DNA from: Proteus vulgaris
GTDB lineage: Bacteria; Pseudomonadota; Gammaproteobacteria; Enterobacterales; Enterobacteriaceae
DNA: 64,000 nt
Direction of reading: 5' to 3'
Assembly: GCA_901472505.1 (NCBI GenBank)
Contig: LR590468.1
Span: 372,001-436,000, forward strand
Each line of letters begins with the position of its first letter. Position 1 is the first letter of the stretch. A model generated the notes under the pieces. That model worked only from the letters and a program-made list of their open reading frames with translations. It did no database searches and was not told where the DNA came from. This document shows, in pieces, positions 12,005 to 21,469 of this stretch. A program made the position numbers and the translations under genes.

Positions 12005-12895
12005 ATGTTGTCAGCCAGACACTCAGCTAAATTACAGGTATTTTATCCTGTGCTTCTTTTGCTTCTTTCTATGCTTTCGATACAAAGTGGCGCATCCCTT
12101 GCTAAAAGCCTATTTCCTGTTATCGGTGCCCCTGCGGTAACGGCGTTACGTCTATTATTAGGCACATTGATCCTCTTTTTTATCTTTAAACCATGGCGGC
12201 TCAAATTTAACCGCGAGTCAATTATGCCACTGTTTTTATATGGTTTATCGTTAGGGGCAATGAATTACCTTTTCTACCTCGCCCTTGAAACCATTCCTTT
12301 AGGTATTGCGGTTGCCCTTGAATTTACAGGCCCTTTAGCTGTTGCTATGTTTTCATCGCGCAGAGCCATCGACTTTTTATGGATAATTTTAGTCATTGCA
12401 GGTTTAGGATTATTGCTGCCTATTGGCGATAATATTCATGGATTAGATCCTCTAGGTATCCTTTATGCACTGGGTGCCGGTGTAGGTTGGGCGTTATATA
12501 TTGTATTCGGACAACGTGCAGGTAAAGGTTACGGCGCGGCAACGGTTTCTATTGGCTCGTTAGTTGCGGCTTTTATTTTTGTTCCTATTGGTATGTTACA
12601 AAGCAGTCCTGACATTATGTTTAGTTGGTCTATTTTACCTATTGCTTTGGCGATTGCGATTTTATCAACCGCATTCCCTTATACCTTAGAAATGATCGCA
12701 CTTACGCGTCTACCAGCTAAAACATTTGGTACTTTAATGAGCTTAGAGCCTTGTATGGGAGCTTTTATTGGTATTATTTTCTTACATGAACATTTGACGT
12801 TAATACAATGGGTTGCCTTAGCCTTTATTGTTTTAGCCTCTATTGGTTCAACAACGACCATGAAAAGCAAAACCAAAATTGAGGAAATAAAATAG
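12005..12895 (+). CDS. rhtA: Threonine/homoserine exporter RhtA (EamA family)
   Basis: This 296-residue inner-membrane protein has about ten membrane segments and two EamA repeats, and is collinear with E. coli RhtA. Shared stretches include SIQSGASLAKSLFP, GAPAVTALRLLLGTLI, PLGIAVALEFTGPLAVA and EMIALTRLPAKTFGTLMS. RhtA exports threonine, homoserine and related amino acids. A TTG at 11987 would extend the frame, but ATG 12005 follows a GAGG ribosome site and fits the homologue. rhtA lies beside dps, as in E. coli. Confidence 0.9.
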   Translation: MLSARHSAKLQVFYPVLLLLLSMLSIQSGASLAKSLFPVIGAPAVTALRLLLGTLILFFIFKPWRLKFNRESIMPLFLYGLSLGAMNYLFYLALETIPLGIAVALEFTGPLAVAMFSSRRAIDFLWIILVIAGLGLLLPIGDNIHGLDPLGILYALGAGVGWALYIVFGQRAGKGYGAATVSIGSLVAAFIFVPIGMLQSSPDIMFSWSILPIALAIAILSTAFPYTLEMIALTRLPAKTFGTLMSLEPCMGAFIGIIFLHEHLTLIQWVALAFIVLASIGSTTTMKSKTKIEEIK

Positions 12896-12938
12896 ATATT
12901 TAACTCATTTTACTCAGTAAGAAATTAATATTAGTTTT

Positions 12939-12961
12939 AAAAGGATCTTATGATCCTTTTT
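12939..12961 (+). terminator. Intrinsic terminator of rhtA
   Basis: AAAAGGATC at 12939-12947 pairs with GATCCTTTT at 12952-12960 around a 4-base loop, with a T tail. Confidence 0.8.
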
Positions 12962-13170
12962 ACTTATTAAATAATAACTTTACTGACCTATCATTGCTAT
13001 TTTTCGCTCATTGTCTTACCCTAAATAGACTATTTCGATAGATTAGATTTTTTTAATAGATGACCTATCAATTTAATAGTATCAATCGATAAGACTAACC
13101 ATTAATAATTCACTATCATAATTAACAGAAATTAAGATAATGATTTATTAATTATTTAGGGAGAACGATT

Positions 13171-13677
13171 ATGAGTACTGCTAAATTAGTCAAATCCACA
13201 CCTTCAACTCTGCTTTATACCCGTAATAATCTCGATGATAGTGTAAAACTGCATGCTATCGAATTACTACAACAGATGGTGACGCAGTTTATCGACCTAT
13301 CTCTCATTACAAAACAAGCGCACTGGAATATGCGTGGCAGAAACTTTATTTCTGTTCATGAGATGGTAGACGGCTTCCGCGATACCATTAATGAACACAC
13401 TGATGAATTTGCAGAGCGTGTTGTTCAATTAGGTGGCACTGTATTAGGCACAGCACAGGTTGTCAGTAAGAAAACCCCATTGAAAGCTTATCCTCTGGAT
13501 ATTCACGATGTGCAAGATCACTTAAAAGCACTGGCCGATCGTTATGCTATCGTTGCAAATGATATTCGTAAAGCCATTGATGAAGTTGAAGACGAAGATA
13601 CCGCGGATATGTTTACAGCCGCATCACGTGATCTTGATAAATTCTTATGGTTTATTGAAGCTAATATTGAGAATTAA
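13171..13677 (+). CDS. dps: DNA-protecting ferritin-like protein Dps
   Basis: This 168-residue protein forms dodecamers that bind DNA and oxidise and store iron, protecting DNA in stationary phase and under peroxide stress. The inter-subunit ferroxidase residues are visible in [20 protein letters not shown] and [15 protein letters not shown]. The lysine-bearing N-terminal tail used for DNA binding is present. The ribosome site GGGAG precedes the ATG. The upstream 275 bases contain several ATAG/CTAT elements, but they do not fit a clean OxyR operator. Confidence 0.95.
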   Translation: MSTAKLVKSTPSTLLYTRNNLDDSVKLHAIELLQQMVTQFIDLSLITKQAHWNMRGRNFISVHEMVDGFRDTINEHTDEFAERVVQLGGTVLGTAQVVSKKTPLKAYPLDIHDVQDHLKALADRYAIVANDIRKAIDEVEDEDTADMFTAASRDLDKFLWFIEANIEN

Positions 13678-13709
13678 TTGATAATATAATACGTTATAAT
13701 TATAACTTA

Positions 13710-13741
13710 AAAAGGCTACCTTTCTTTAGGTAGTCTTTTTT
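13710..13741. terminator. Bidirectional terminator between dps and dinG
   Basis: AAAAGGCTACCT at 13710-13721 pairs with AGGTAGTCTTTT at 13728-13739 (one G-T pair), followed by T's on the plus strand. It overlaps the last codons of dinG. Confidence 0.75.
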
Positions 13742-15848
13742 TATTTATTTTAGGCATATCAGGTTGATAAATAGGAAAAACAGGTAACGCCGTTAATAAA
13801 CGTCCCCCGTAATTTTTAGTTAGCAAACGCCTATCATAAATGACAATTTCACCGTGACAATGATGACTACGAATAAGACGACCGACTTGCTGAATTAAAT
13901 TAAATGATGCACTTGGTAAGCTTTGCACTTCAAATGGATAACGTTTCAGTGATTTGAGCCACTCACCTTCTGTCACAATGACAGGATCAGTCACAGGAGG
14001 GAAAGCAATTTTATGAATATGCACCTGTGTTAAATAATCTCCTTTTAAGTCAAGCCCTTCAGCAAATGATTGCAAACCAATCAATACACTATTATCACCC
14101 GCATCAATACGCTTACAATGTATTTCTACCAATCGATAACGAGGCTGATCCCCTTGTACTAATAAGCATAAACGTAAATCTTTCACTTCTTCCAAAAAGC
14201 CGTCCATTGCCCGTTGGCTACTAAATAAAACCAATTGTCCTCGATGATTATTTTCTTCCATTCCTTGTCGAAAATATTGAGCCATCTCTTTTAAATGTTC
14301 ACGCTCATAGCTCATCGTAGGTTCATAGTGCATTTTGGGAATAACTAATCTACCTTGCTCTTTATGTTCAAAAGGTGAAGATAACGTAATAAAGCGATCA
14401 TCAAAATGCTCACTTAGGCCTGTTAATTCTTGAATACGAGAATAGCTATTTAATGAGCGTAATGTCGCAGAAGTAATAACCACATGTGGGATATTTTTCC
14501 ATAACAATTGTGTCAGTTGTTCGCTAACACGAATGCCAGCACAATGAAAATAGAGATGAGACTGCTTTTTATCGTAACGACGAGTCAGCCATTTTGATAC
14601 GGGAGCTTTTGACGTCTGTTCTAATGTTGCTAAGCGCCACAGTTTGGCCATATTTTCTAAATAGCCCACCATTCTACTGGTAGTTAAAATAGCACGATGT
14701 AAACGCACAACATCTTCTTTGCCTGTACGCTCTGTTAAATCGTTTAAAATCGCCTCACCTAACATTTTTAATCCATCCGTTAACTTAAATAAGGTTTGGC
14801 AACTTAGCAAAAGTTGTTCAGGTAATTGGCCTAATGGAAAGAGATATTCATCTTGTTCACTACGCTCTGGTAATAACACGCGCGTAAATGTATCAACCTC
14901 TTGATAAGCTTCACGTAACTTAGCGATATGGGCATCAAAACGAATAGGATCAGCCAATTTAGGTGGCCTTGCTGGAATAAATTGCGCTAAATACTGACTA
15001 ACATGGCGAGTGATATTATCGAGCTGATTATTAAGGGCAACTAAGGTAATTTCCCCTTCCACTTCAAGTGCATCTCGCGCAACATCAGGAATATGATGCC
15101 CTTCATCTAGCACCAATAGCATATTTTTAGCATCCGGTAACACAGATTCGCTTTCCATTGCCGCCATCACTAAAGCATGATTGGTGATCACTACATCAAC
15201 TTCATCAATTTCACGGCGAGCAATAAAAAAAGGGCAACGATGATAATATTGACAATTGCGTCCTAAGCAGTTCATTTTATCTGTGCTAATTTTGCGCCAT
15301 AAACTATCTGTTAATGCCCGTTTATGATGATCGCGCAAACCATCCCAGCCAAAACTCGTAAAATCATTTTTTAATTCTTGGCAAATTTCTCTTTCTGCAC
15401 TGGTTGCCACATCCACTTTGTCTTCAAGTAAAAACATTAAGTCGATTTGCTCGCCTTCAGTCGCACAGATAGCATCTAAATTACGAGGACATAAATAACG
15501 CCCACGGCCAAAAGCACCTGTAAACGTAAGGTCAGGAATGATTTTTTTTAATAAGGGGAGATCTTTGCTAAAAATTTGATCTTGCAGTGCCACATTTGCC
15601 GTACTGATTATCAGTGGTTTTTTCTCATCACGACTAATTGCAATACCAGGAATAAGATAAGAGAGTGTTTTTCCTACACCTGTTGGCGCTTCAATTACTA
15701 AATGACGTCCCATCTCATCAGAAAAAGTCTTGGCTACTTCAGCGATCATTTCACGCTGTGGCGCACGGGGAATAAACCCATCAATATATTCGGGGAGAGC
15801 TTTATACCACTGACTTATTTGAGTTTTAACTGATTGAGAAAGGGACAT
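13716..15848 (-). CDS. dinG: ATP-dependent DNA helicase DinG
   Basis: This 710-residue iron-sulfur superfamily 2 helicase (XPD-like) unwinds R-loops, D-loops and forked DNA. Walker A APTGVGKT is near residue 53 and the DEGHH Walker B box is near 248. The four iron-sulfur cysteines appear as YLCPRNL plus CLGRNCQYYHRC. Helicase motif VI (QQVGRLIRS) is near the C-terminus. A GTG two codons upstream (15852-15854) is possible. I prefer ATG 15846-15848, since MSLSQSVKTQ aligns with the E. coli start. A LexA-like site lies upstream. Confidence 0.95.
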   Translation of the reverse strand: MSLSQSVKTQISQWYKALPEYIDGFIPRAPQREMIAEVAKTFSDEMGRHLVIEAPTGVGKTLSYLIPGIAISRDEKKPLIISTANVALQDQIFSKDLPLLKKIIPDLTFTGAFGRGRYLCPRNLDAICATEGEQIDLMFLLEDKVDVATSAEREICQELKNDFTSFGWDGLRDHHKRALTDSLWRKISTDKMNCLGRNCQYYHRCPFFIARREIDEVDVVITNHALVMAAMESESVLPDAKNMLLVLDEGHHIPDVARDALEVEGEITLVALNNQLDNITRHVSQYLAQFIPARPPKLADPIRFDAHIAKLREAYQEVDTFTRVLLPERSEQDEYLFPLGQLPEQLLLSCQTLFKLTDGLKMLGEAILNDLTERTGKEDVVRLHRAILTTSRMVGYLENMAKLWRLATLEQTSKAPVSKWLTRRYDKKQSHLYFHCAGIRVSEQLTQLLWKNIPHVVITSATLRSLNSYSRIQELTGLSEHFDDRFITLSSPFEHKEQGRLVIPKMHYEPTMSYEREHLKEMAQYFRQGMEENNHRGQLVLFSSQRAMDGFLEEVKDLRLCLLVQGDQPRYRLVEIHCKRIDAGDNSVLIGLQSFAEGLDLKGDYLTQVHIHKIAFPPVTDPVIVTEGEWLKSLKRYPFEVQSLPSASFNLIQQVGRLIRSHHCHGEIVIYDRRLLTKNYGGRLLTALPVFPIYQPDMPKINKKRLPKER

Positions 15849-15893
15849 AACCACTCTGTAGCTGATTTTAAGAAAGGTGCTATTGTCTCATAA

Positions 15894-15913
15894 TACTGTA
15901 TAAAAATCAGTAG
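15894..15913 (-). promoter_or_regulatory. LexA-like box upstream of dinG, spacer one base short
   Basis: TACTGTATAAAAATCAGTAG carries CTG and CAG half-sites separated by nine bases, instead of the ten in canonical enterobacterial LexA boxes. It lies 46 bases upstream of the dinG start. E. coli dinG is SOS-regulated. The short spacer may be natural degeneracy or a lost A in the A-run. Confidence 0.45.
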
Positions 15914-16100
15914 TTACCTTTAATTACTCTCTTTTTTCATCAAAGAATGGATAACATCTCGAAATTATTGAGCTTTGTTATAGATTATTAATTCAACTCT
16001 TCATAGTATGAGTATTCGTTACGTCACATTAAAAATAGCTTTATAAAAATATGATTTATTGGTTTTATTAAAACACAACACCAGTTAAGAGATACCTATA

Positions 16101-17009
16101 ATGACCTCTGCAAAGCGCCCTATTTTTAACTTAGAACTTGATTTACTCCGAACCTTTGTTGCCGTTGTCGATGGAAATACCTTTGCCGCAGCCGCAGAAT
16201 CTGTTTGTCGTACTCAATCTGCGGTTAGCCAGCAAATGCAGCGACTTGAATCCCTTATAGGTAAAGAACTTTTTGCTCGCCAAGGCAGAAATAAAACACT
16301 GACAGAAGCAGGCACGCAACTCCTCAATTATGCTCGCCGTATTTTACGTCTGAACGATGAAGCTTGTCTTTCATTAATGCATGAAGAAATCGATGGGATC
16401 TTAAAAATTGGTTCCCCTGATGATACGGCAAACACGATTTTACCAGACCTTCTCGCACGTTTTTCAGGTGCATATCCACGCCTTATTATGGAAATCATTG
16501 TTAAACGTAGTCCGTTTTTAATGTCGATGCTAGAAAATAACGAGCTTGATTTAGCTATTTCCACCGAAGAACATGTGGGGTATCCCAAAATTGTCCTGCG
16601 TGTCTCCCCTTCCTTATGGTATTGCGGAAAACATTTCAGATTTGATCTTGATGAACCATTGCCATTAGTTGTACTAGATGAACCCAGCACATACCGCGAT
16701 ATGATGATAAATCACCTTGATCAACAAGGCATTCGTTGGCGAATTGCTTATATGGCTACAACGCTTTCAGGAGCTAGAGCTGCGGTACGTGCAGGTTTAG
16801 GTATTATGGCGCGGTCAATTGAGCTTTCAGGTGATGATTTGCGTATTTTAGGCGAAAAAGAAGGATTACCCGCTTTACCCGCAATTCGTTATAACCTGTA
16901 TCTCAATGCCAATAGCCCAGGAAAAGCAGCACAAATACTGTTTGATTCATTAAAAAATGAACAAAATGAAGTTATTAATCATGCCGATATAACTCTTCAA
17001 CAAGAATAA
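16101..17009 (+). CDS. LysR-family transcriptional regulator
   Basis: This 302-residue protein has an N-terminal winged helix-turn-helix (LDLLRTFVAVVDGNTFAAAA then SQQMQRLESLIGKELFAR, about residues 10-65) and a periplasmic-binding-like effector domain from about residue 95. It lies 73 bases upstream of the DHDPS-family gene on the same strand, so it may be co-transcribed with it and control it or the nearby catabolic cluster. LysR regulators usually sit divergent to their target, so the target is not certain. Confidence 0.88.
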   Translation: MTSAKRPIFNLELDLLRTFVAVVDGNTFAAAAESVCRTQSAVSQQMQRLESLIGKELFARQGRNKTLTEAGTQLLNYARRILRLNDEACLSLMHEEIDGILKIGSPDDTANTILPDLLARFSGAYPRLIMEIIVKRSPFLMSMLENNELDLAISTEEHVGYPKIVLRVSPSLWYCGKHFRFDLDEPLPLVVLDEPSTYRDMMINHLDQQGIRWRIAYMATTLSGARAAVRAGLGIMARSIELSGDDLRILGEKEGLPALPAIRYNLYLNANSPGKAAQILFDSLKNEQNEVINHADITLQQE

Positions 17010-17082
17010 AATATCTGAATGAAATAATATCGTTAATAACCAAAGTAATAAAATATTAACACCATAGAACAGGACACCGATT

Positions 17083-17964
17083 ATGACCCAATTTCATGGT
17101 ATTTTTCCTTACCTTGTTTCCCCTGTTGATCAAACAAAAGGCACGATCCTCGAAGTCTCATTACGCCACTTGATTGAGCATTTGATCTCGTGTGGTGTTC
17201 ATGGACTAAGTCCATTAGGTAGCACTGGTGAATATGCTTATCTCTCTCAAGCGCAACGTAATGAAATTGTGCGTATTACGGTTGATCAAACTGCGGGGCG
17301 GGTTCCTGTTATTGCAGGTGTCGCAAGTTTTTCAACCGCAGATGCCTGTCATCAGGCTGAACAATACGCCCAATTAGGTGTAGATGGCATGGTGCTGATA
17401 TCACAAAAAATGTACCCATTAAGCGAAACAGCGCAAGCGGGTTATTTCAGAACTATCGCTGAAGCCTTTCCTGAAAAATCCATGACAATTTACACAAATC
17501 CTGGGCTTTTAGGTGATGTTCTCCCTATCTCTTTATTCAATGAACTTAGCTATATCCCGAATATTGAATATATTAAAGATGCGTCAAGCAATACAGGTCG
17601 TTTACTCACCATGATCAACACCTTTGGTGAACGCGCCAAAATTTTCAGCGCCTCTGCTCATATTCCATTGCTTGTATTAAAGCTGGGTGGTGTTGGTTGG
17701 ATGGCAGGCCCTGCTTGCGTCTTACCAAAACAATGTGTTGAACTGTATGAACTCGCAACAAAAGGCAATTTTGATACCGCATTGGCAAAACAAAAAGAAA
17801 TGTGGCAACTCAATGAAGCCTTTACTAAATATTCACTGGCATCATGCATTAAAGCCTCTCTCAATATTCAAGGTTTTAACGTAGGTGATCCCATTTTACC
17901 GCAAGCGCCTTTAAATGATGCTGCAATAGCGGATCTACGCCAAATTATTGCTCAACTTGATTAA
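17083..17964 (+). CDS. Dihydrodipicolinate synthase / N-acetylneuraminate lyase family aldolase
   Basis: This 293-residue TIM-barrel class I aldolase has the GSTGE pyruvate-carboxylate loop near residue 47, Tyr137 in TIYTNPG and the Schiff-base Lys165 in EYIKDASSN, all intact. The family condenses or cleaves pyruvate adducts (DapA, NanA, KdgA and others). Divergence from DapA and the setting beside a LysR gene and catabolic genes suggest a catabolic aldolase rather than lysine synthesis, but the substrate cannot be read. Confidence 0.85.
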   Translation: MTQFHGIFPYLVSPVDQTKGTILEVSLRHLIEHLISCGVHGLSPLGSTGEYAYLSQAQRNEIVRITVDQTAGRVPVIAGVASFSTADACHQAEQYAQLGVDGMVLISQKMYPLSETAQAGYFRTIAEAFPEKSMTIYTNPGLLGDVLPISLFNELSYIPNIEYIKDASSNTGRLLTMINTFGERAKIFSASAHIPLLVLKLGGVGWMAGPACVLPKQCVELYELATKGNFDTALAKQKEMWQLNEAFTKYSLASCIKASLNIQGFNVGDPILPQAPLNDAAIADLRQIIAQLD

Positions 17965-17983
17965 TAAACTATTCTTATTTAGA

Positions 17984-18025
17984 AATAACAAAGGCTAAAT
18001 TTTTTACAATTTTAGTCTTTGTTAT
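17984..18025 (+). terminator. Hairpin after the DHDPS-family gene
   Basis: A near-perfect stem of about 15 bp joins 17984-17999 (AATAACAAAGGCTAAA) and 18011-18025 (TTTAGTCTTTGTTAT), 20 bases after the stop. No T-run follows, so terminator function is only likely. Confidence 0.5.
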
Positions 18026-18140
18026 CGCTTTCGCATACCATTCAGTTCAATATGCTGTACGATATTGAATAAGAATGAAATAATAGCCACTATTGTTGCA
18101 GGATCCGATTTGTTCTATCACCATAACGAGGAGAAAATAT

Positions 18141-18566
18141 ATGCCCATTTCAGTCAGTGAAATAATGGAAATATTACCTCATCGTTATCCATTCTTATTA
18201 ATTGATGGCGTTATTTCTGAGCCAGCCGAACTTGCCTGTGGCAAATTAATCGCAATAAAAAATGTCACTACCAATGATACGGTTGTTTTTGGTGAGTTTT
18301 ACCCACCTTTATTACTCCTTGAAAGTCTGGCTCAAGCGGCAGGGATCCTTGCACATTACTACCTTTCTCCTATGGAAGAAGGCCAGCAATGTTATTTTGC
18401 CAGTATAAAAAATGCACTGTTTTATGATGCGGTAAAAGCGGGTGATCAGCTACATCTGGATATTCAGTTTCGCCGACAACGACGCACTATTGTTAGCTTT
18501 TTTGGTATTGTTCGTATTGGTGAAAAAATTGTATGTACATCTGAATTTATGTGTGCAAGGCAATAA
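18141..18566 (+). CDS. FabZ-like hotdog protein lacking the catalytic histidine
   Basis: This 141-residue single-hotdog protein resembles 3-hydroxyacyl-ACP dehydratase FabZ: LPHRYPFLLIDGV near residue 12, a central helix ESLAQAAGILAHYY and a C-terminal CTSEFMCAR. In FabZ the catalytic histidine sits in GHFPG. Here the equivalent stretch is VFGEFYPPLL, with Glu52 in place of His and a loop about four residues shorter, while the second acidic residue (Glu61) is kept. It may bind acyl groups without dehydrating them, or have another activity. ATG 18141 follows an ACGAGGAG ribosome site; a frame extension upstream is not needed. Confidence 0.78.
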   Translation: MPISVSEIMEILPHRYPFLLIDGVISEPAELACGKLIAIKNVTTNDTVVFGEFYPPLLLLESLAQAAGILAHYYLSPMEEGQQCYFASIKNALFYDAVKAGDQLHLDIQFRRQRRTIVSFFGIVRIGEKIVCTSEFMCARQ

Positions 18567-18597
18567 AAAAAGGATTGGATAGACCAAACCAATCCTT
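18563..18597 (-). terminator. Terminator of the MmgE/PrpD gene (minus strand)
   Basis: AAGGATTGG at 18570-18578 pairs with CCAATCCTT at 18589-18597. Read on the minus strand the stem is followed by a seven-T run. It lies between two convergent genes. Confidence 0.75.
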
Positions 18598-18629
18598 CAC
18601 TTCATCATCTTATTGACGTTATTTTTAAC

Positions 18630-20020
18630 TTAATTAGTGTTTTCTTCAATACGCAATAATTGTGTAATCTCAGAAAGAGTGACATTCTCAAAATCCAACG
18701 TTTTTTCAACGAGTTGAGTCAATTGTTTATCTTGCATCACTAATGAAGCATTATCGTAAAATTTACTGATCACATCCTTATCAGTCATTGGATTTTGTGG
18801 ATTACCATATTGAATATCTAATCTCTCGGTGATCTTTTCACCATTTTTTAATGTCACAAAAATTAATCCTGGAAAATATGTTGGGAATGGTATTTCAGCT
18901 TTTTCAGGATAACGATAACTTACACGCTTCGCTAACGATTGAATATCTTCACGTTGTAAGTTTTCGGGTAATAATGAAGATAACGTTAATGCATTATCTA
19001 AAAAGCCCACAGCAAATAGCCACGGCAAACTAAATTTTGCTCCATAAGCTGTTTGAGGTGCCCATTTTGTTTCAAGTGGTTCACAAATTAAAGCGGCTGC
19101 GACAGGATCAACCACGCACTCCACGCTCTCAATATCATCAGCCGTGACCCCTTTTTTCAGTAGATTACGTCCACAGTCAACAGTCGCATGAGCAAAGTGG
19201 CACACCGGATAAGGCTTAATAGAAACATTTAAAAATTCCCATCGTTTACCTAATCCCAATGCCACTTGTTCGGGTTGTGCTTGTTCTCGAATACCGTGAG
19301 TTTGGTAGAGACTATAGCGACCTTCGAATATCGTTTCAGGGCCTGTCATTCCACCTTTTGCTAGTGATGCGGCAATAATACCTGATTGTGCAGCCCATCC
19401 CCGCATGAAAGCATTTAGAAGATGAACTATTAGTAAGATATTCTGCCACACCTCCTGCTTGGCTTCCTGTTAGGCCTATTGCATTCACAGTTTGTTCTGG
19501 CGTTAACTTTAATAGTGAAGCGGCACAAGCTGTTGCGCCAAAAATTCCTGCAATTGCTGTGGCGTGAAAACCTCGCTGATGAAATCCACTATGGCTTGCT
19601 AAGCCTACTCTTGCTGCCACTTCCCAGCCAATCACCCATGCCGTTAAAATATCTTTTGATGAAGCACCAATAGACTCACCCAATGCAAAAGCAATCCGGC
19701 GTTAATACCGCGCTACCATGTGCAATCGAATCAGTGTGTGTATCATCAAAATCTAAGGCATGTGATGCAATACCATTTGTTAGTGCCGCCACCGTAGTGC
19801 TTGCTGTTAGCGAACTTCCCCAAATCGGAATGTTACCTTGGCTATCAGGTAAAAAAGCCACACCTTGACGACTTTGAATAGCACTTTGTTGCACACTTCC
19901 AGCAAGTGCGACACCTAATGTATCTAATAAATGAATTTTGGCTTGACTAACAACTTGAACAGGTAAATCAGAGAAAGTGGTTGTAGTAATAAATTGGGCT
20001 AACTGCTGACTCAATGTCAT
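18630..20020 (-). pseudogene. MmgE/PrpD-family protein, interrupted by two +1 frameshifts
   Basis: Three consecutive frames together give an almost complete MmgE/PrpD protein of about 462 residues. The first runs from ATG 20018-20020 (after a GAGG site) to about 19,697. The second covers about 19,696-19,402, and the third runs from about 19,401 to the stop at 18630. Each junction is repaired by removing one base: a G in CCGG (19696-19699) and a G in a four-G run (19399-19402). Repair restores the joins LTPxIAFALGES and KCFHAGWAAQSGI. No other stops are present. The family includes 2-methylcitrate dehydratase, cis-aconitate decarboxylase and iminodisuccinate epimerase. It lies downstream of a fumarase-superfamily lyase. 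It may be a recent pseudogene or reflect sequencing indels. Confidence 0.8.
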
Positions 20021-20042
20021 AAACACCTCAGGATAGATAAGA

Positions 20043-20068
20043 AAAAGCCAGCAATATCACCGGCTTTT
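20043..20068 (-). terminator. Intercistronic hairpin between the lyase and MmgE/PrpD genes
   Basis: AAAAGCC at 20043-20049 pairs with GGCTTTT at 20062-20068. On the minus strand the stem is followed by T's, so it could terminate or attenuate transcription after the lyase gene. Confidence 0.6.
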
Positions 20069-20101
20069 AGATAATAAGAAGATTGGATGTAATTAAGTCA
20101 C

Positions 20102-21469
20102 TTAGTCATTTAACCAGCCAGAAGCTTTGGTTTGTGCGACAACACGATCAACTTGGGCCGGCGCATTTCCTACATACGTTGTTGGATCTAAAAGAGCATC
20201 AAGCTCTTCTTGAGTGATGTGATCACGGATACGCGTATCGCGATTAATCGCTTCGACGAAGGTTATGCCTTCTTCTTGTCCTGACATGGATGCTTCATAC
20301 ACAATTTCATGTGCGGTTTGTTTACCTGCTTTATCAGATAATGCAAACATCACACGCTCTGCCAACATAAAACCGCCTAATATGTCCATATTTTCGCGCA
20401 TTTTTTCTACATGCACATTTAATCCACCTAATACTGTTTTCATATTATCGAAGATAACAGATAACATCAGGCACATTTCTGGCATGATTTTCCATTCCAT
20501 TTTCCAAATAGCACCATCACGCTCATGTTGATGTTTCATCATGTCTGTTAGTACAGAAAGATTTGCTTTTAAGGTATTACTAACACAGGCCGCATTTTCT
20601 ACAATCGCTGGATTACGTTTATGTGGCATAGTCGAAGAACCCACTTGTCCTTTACTAAACGGTTCAGATAACTCATCAATTTCGTTATGTGCTAATAGTA
20701 GGATTTCATTGGCAATTTTACCTAAAGTTCCGCTAATTAAGCCAATCAACATACCATATTCACTGAATCTATCACGTGCAGGTTGCCATGAAATTTCAGG
20801 TACGCCTAAGCCTAAGCGTTTTAATACGCGAGCTTCTAATTCATCAGCTTTATCACTTAAAGAGGCTTTTGTCCCCACCGCACCGACAACACTGCCAACA
20901 AATAAACGAGGCTCAATTTCTTTAAGGCGTTGGTAATGACGTGCTAATTCAGTTAACCAAATCGCCGTTTTATGACCGAAAGTAATAGGTAGAGCTTGTA
21001 AAGCTAATGTACGTCCAACCATTGGCGTATTGCGATGTCGTTCACTTAGTGAAAGTAATGCACGACCTAATACTTTGATATCACGTAAAAAAGTGTGATG
21101 CGCTTCTTTGAGTTGAAGCACAAGGCCGGTATCAATTACATCTTGAGTGGTTGGCCCAAAATGAACATATTCCCCATAGTGTTCTGGGCAAGCATGTTCT
21201 AAACCACGAATTGTTGGCACTAATGGATGGCGAGTAAGGCGCACTTGTTCTAATACATAATCCATATCGAGCTTTTCAAGTTTCGCGGTATCTGCAATAA
21301 CTTTAGCTGCTTCTTTTGGGATCAAACCTAATTCAGCTTGTTCAATGGCTAATGCCGCTTCATAATCAAGCCAATTTTGCATTCTTGTTTTATCAGAAAA
21401 AATAGTTCTCATCTCTTCTGTTGACCATAAATTCTTTAATAAAACCGAATCGAAAACGCTGGTTCCCAT
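20102..21469 (-). CDS. Adenylosuccinate lyase-like protein (fumarase/aspartase superfamily)
   Basis: This 455-residue, mostly helical protein has the superfamily signature GSSTMPHKRNP near residue 270, with the catalytic serine loop. The second conserved region HFGPTTQDVIDTG is near residue 103. It most resembles the adenylosuccinate lyase / 3-carboxymuconate cycloisomerase (PurB/PcaB) branch, but its setting is not purine or protocatechuate metabolism. Superfamily members eliminate fumarate from N-, O- or C-succinyl compounds. The gene is divergent from the MetC-like/DcuC pair and precedes MmgE/PrpD. I infer a lyase acting on a succinyl adduct. Confidence 0.82.
   Translation of the reverse strand: MGTSVFDSVLLKNLWSTEEMRTIFSDKTRMQNWLDYEAALAIEQAELGLIPKEAAKVIADTAKLEKLDMDYVLEQVRLTRHPLVPTIRGLEHACPEHYGEYVHFGPTTQDVIDTGLVLQLKEAHHTFLRDIKVLGRALLSLSERHRNTPMVGRTLALQALPITFGHKTAIWLTELARHYQRLKEIEPRLFVGSVVGAVGTKASLSDKADELEARVLKRLGLGVPEISWQPARDRFSEYGMLIGLISGTLGKIANEILLLAHNEIDELSEPFSKGQVGSSTMPHKRNPAIVENAACVSNTLKANLSVLTDMMKHQHERDGAIWKMEWKIMPEMCLMLSVIFDNMKTVLGGLNVHVEKMRENMDILGGFMLAERVMFALSDKAGKQTAHEIVYEASMSGQEEGITFVEAINRDTRIRDHITQEELDALLDPTTYVGNAPAQVDRVVAQTKASGWLND

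Noticed and set aside
13021..13079. OxyR operator upstream of dps
   Set aside because: Several ATAG/CTAT elements occur, but their spacing does not fit the OxyR consensus (four elements in 10-base steps). AT-rich DNA yields such tetramers often.
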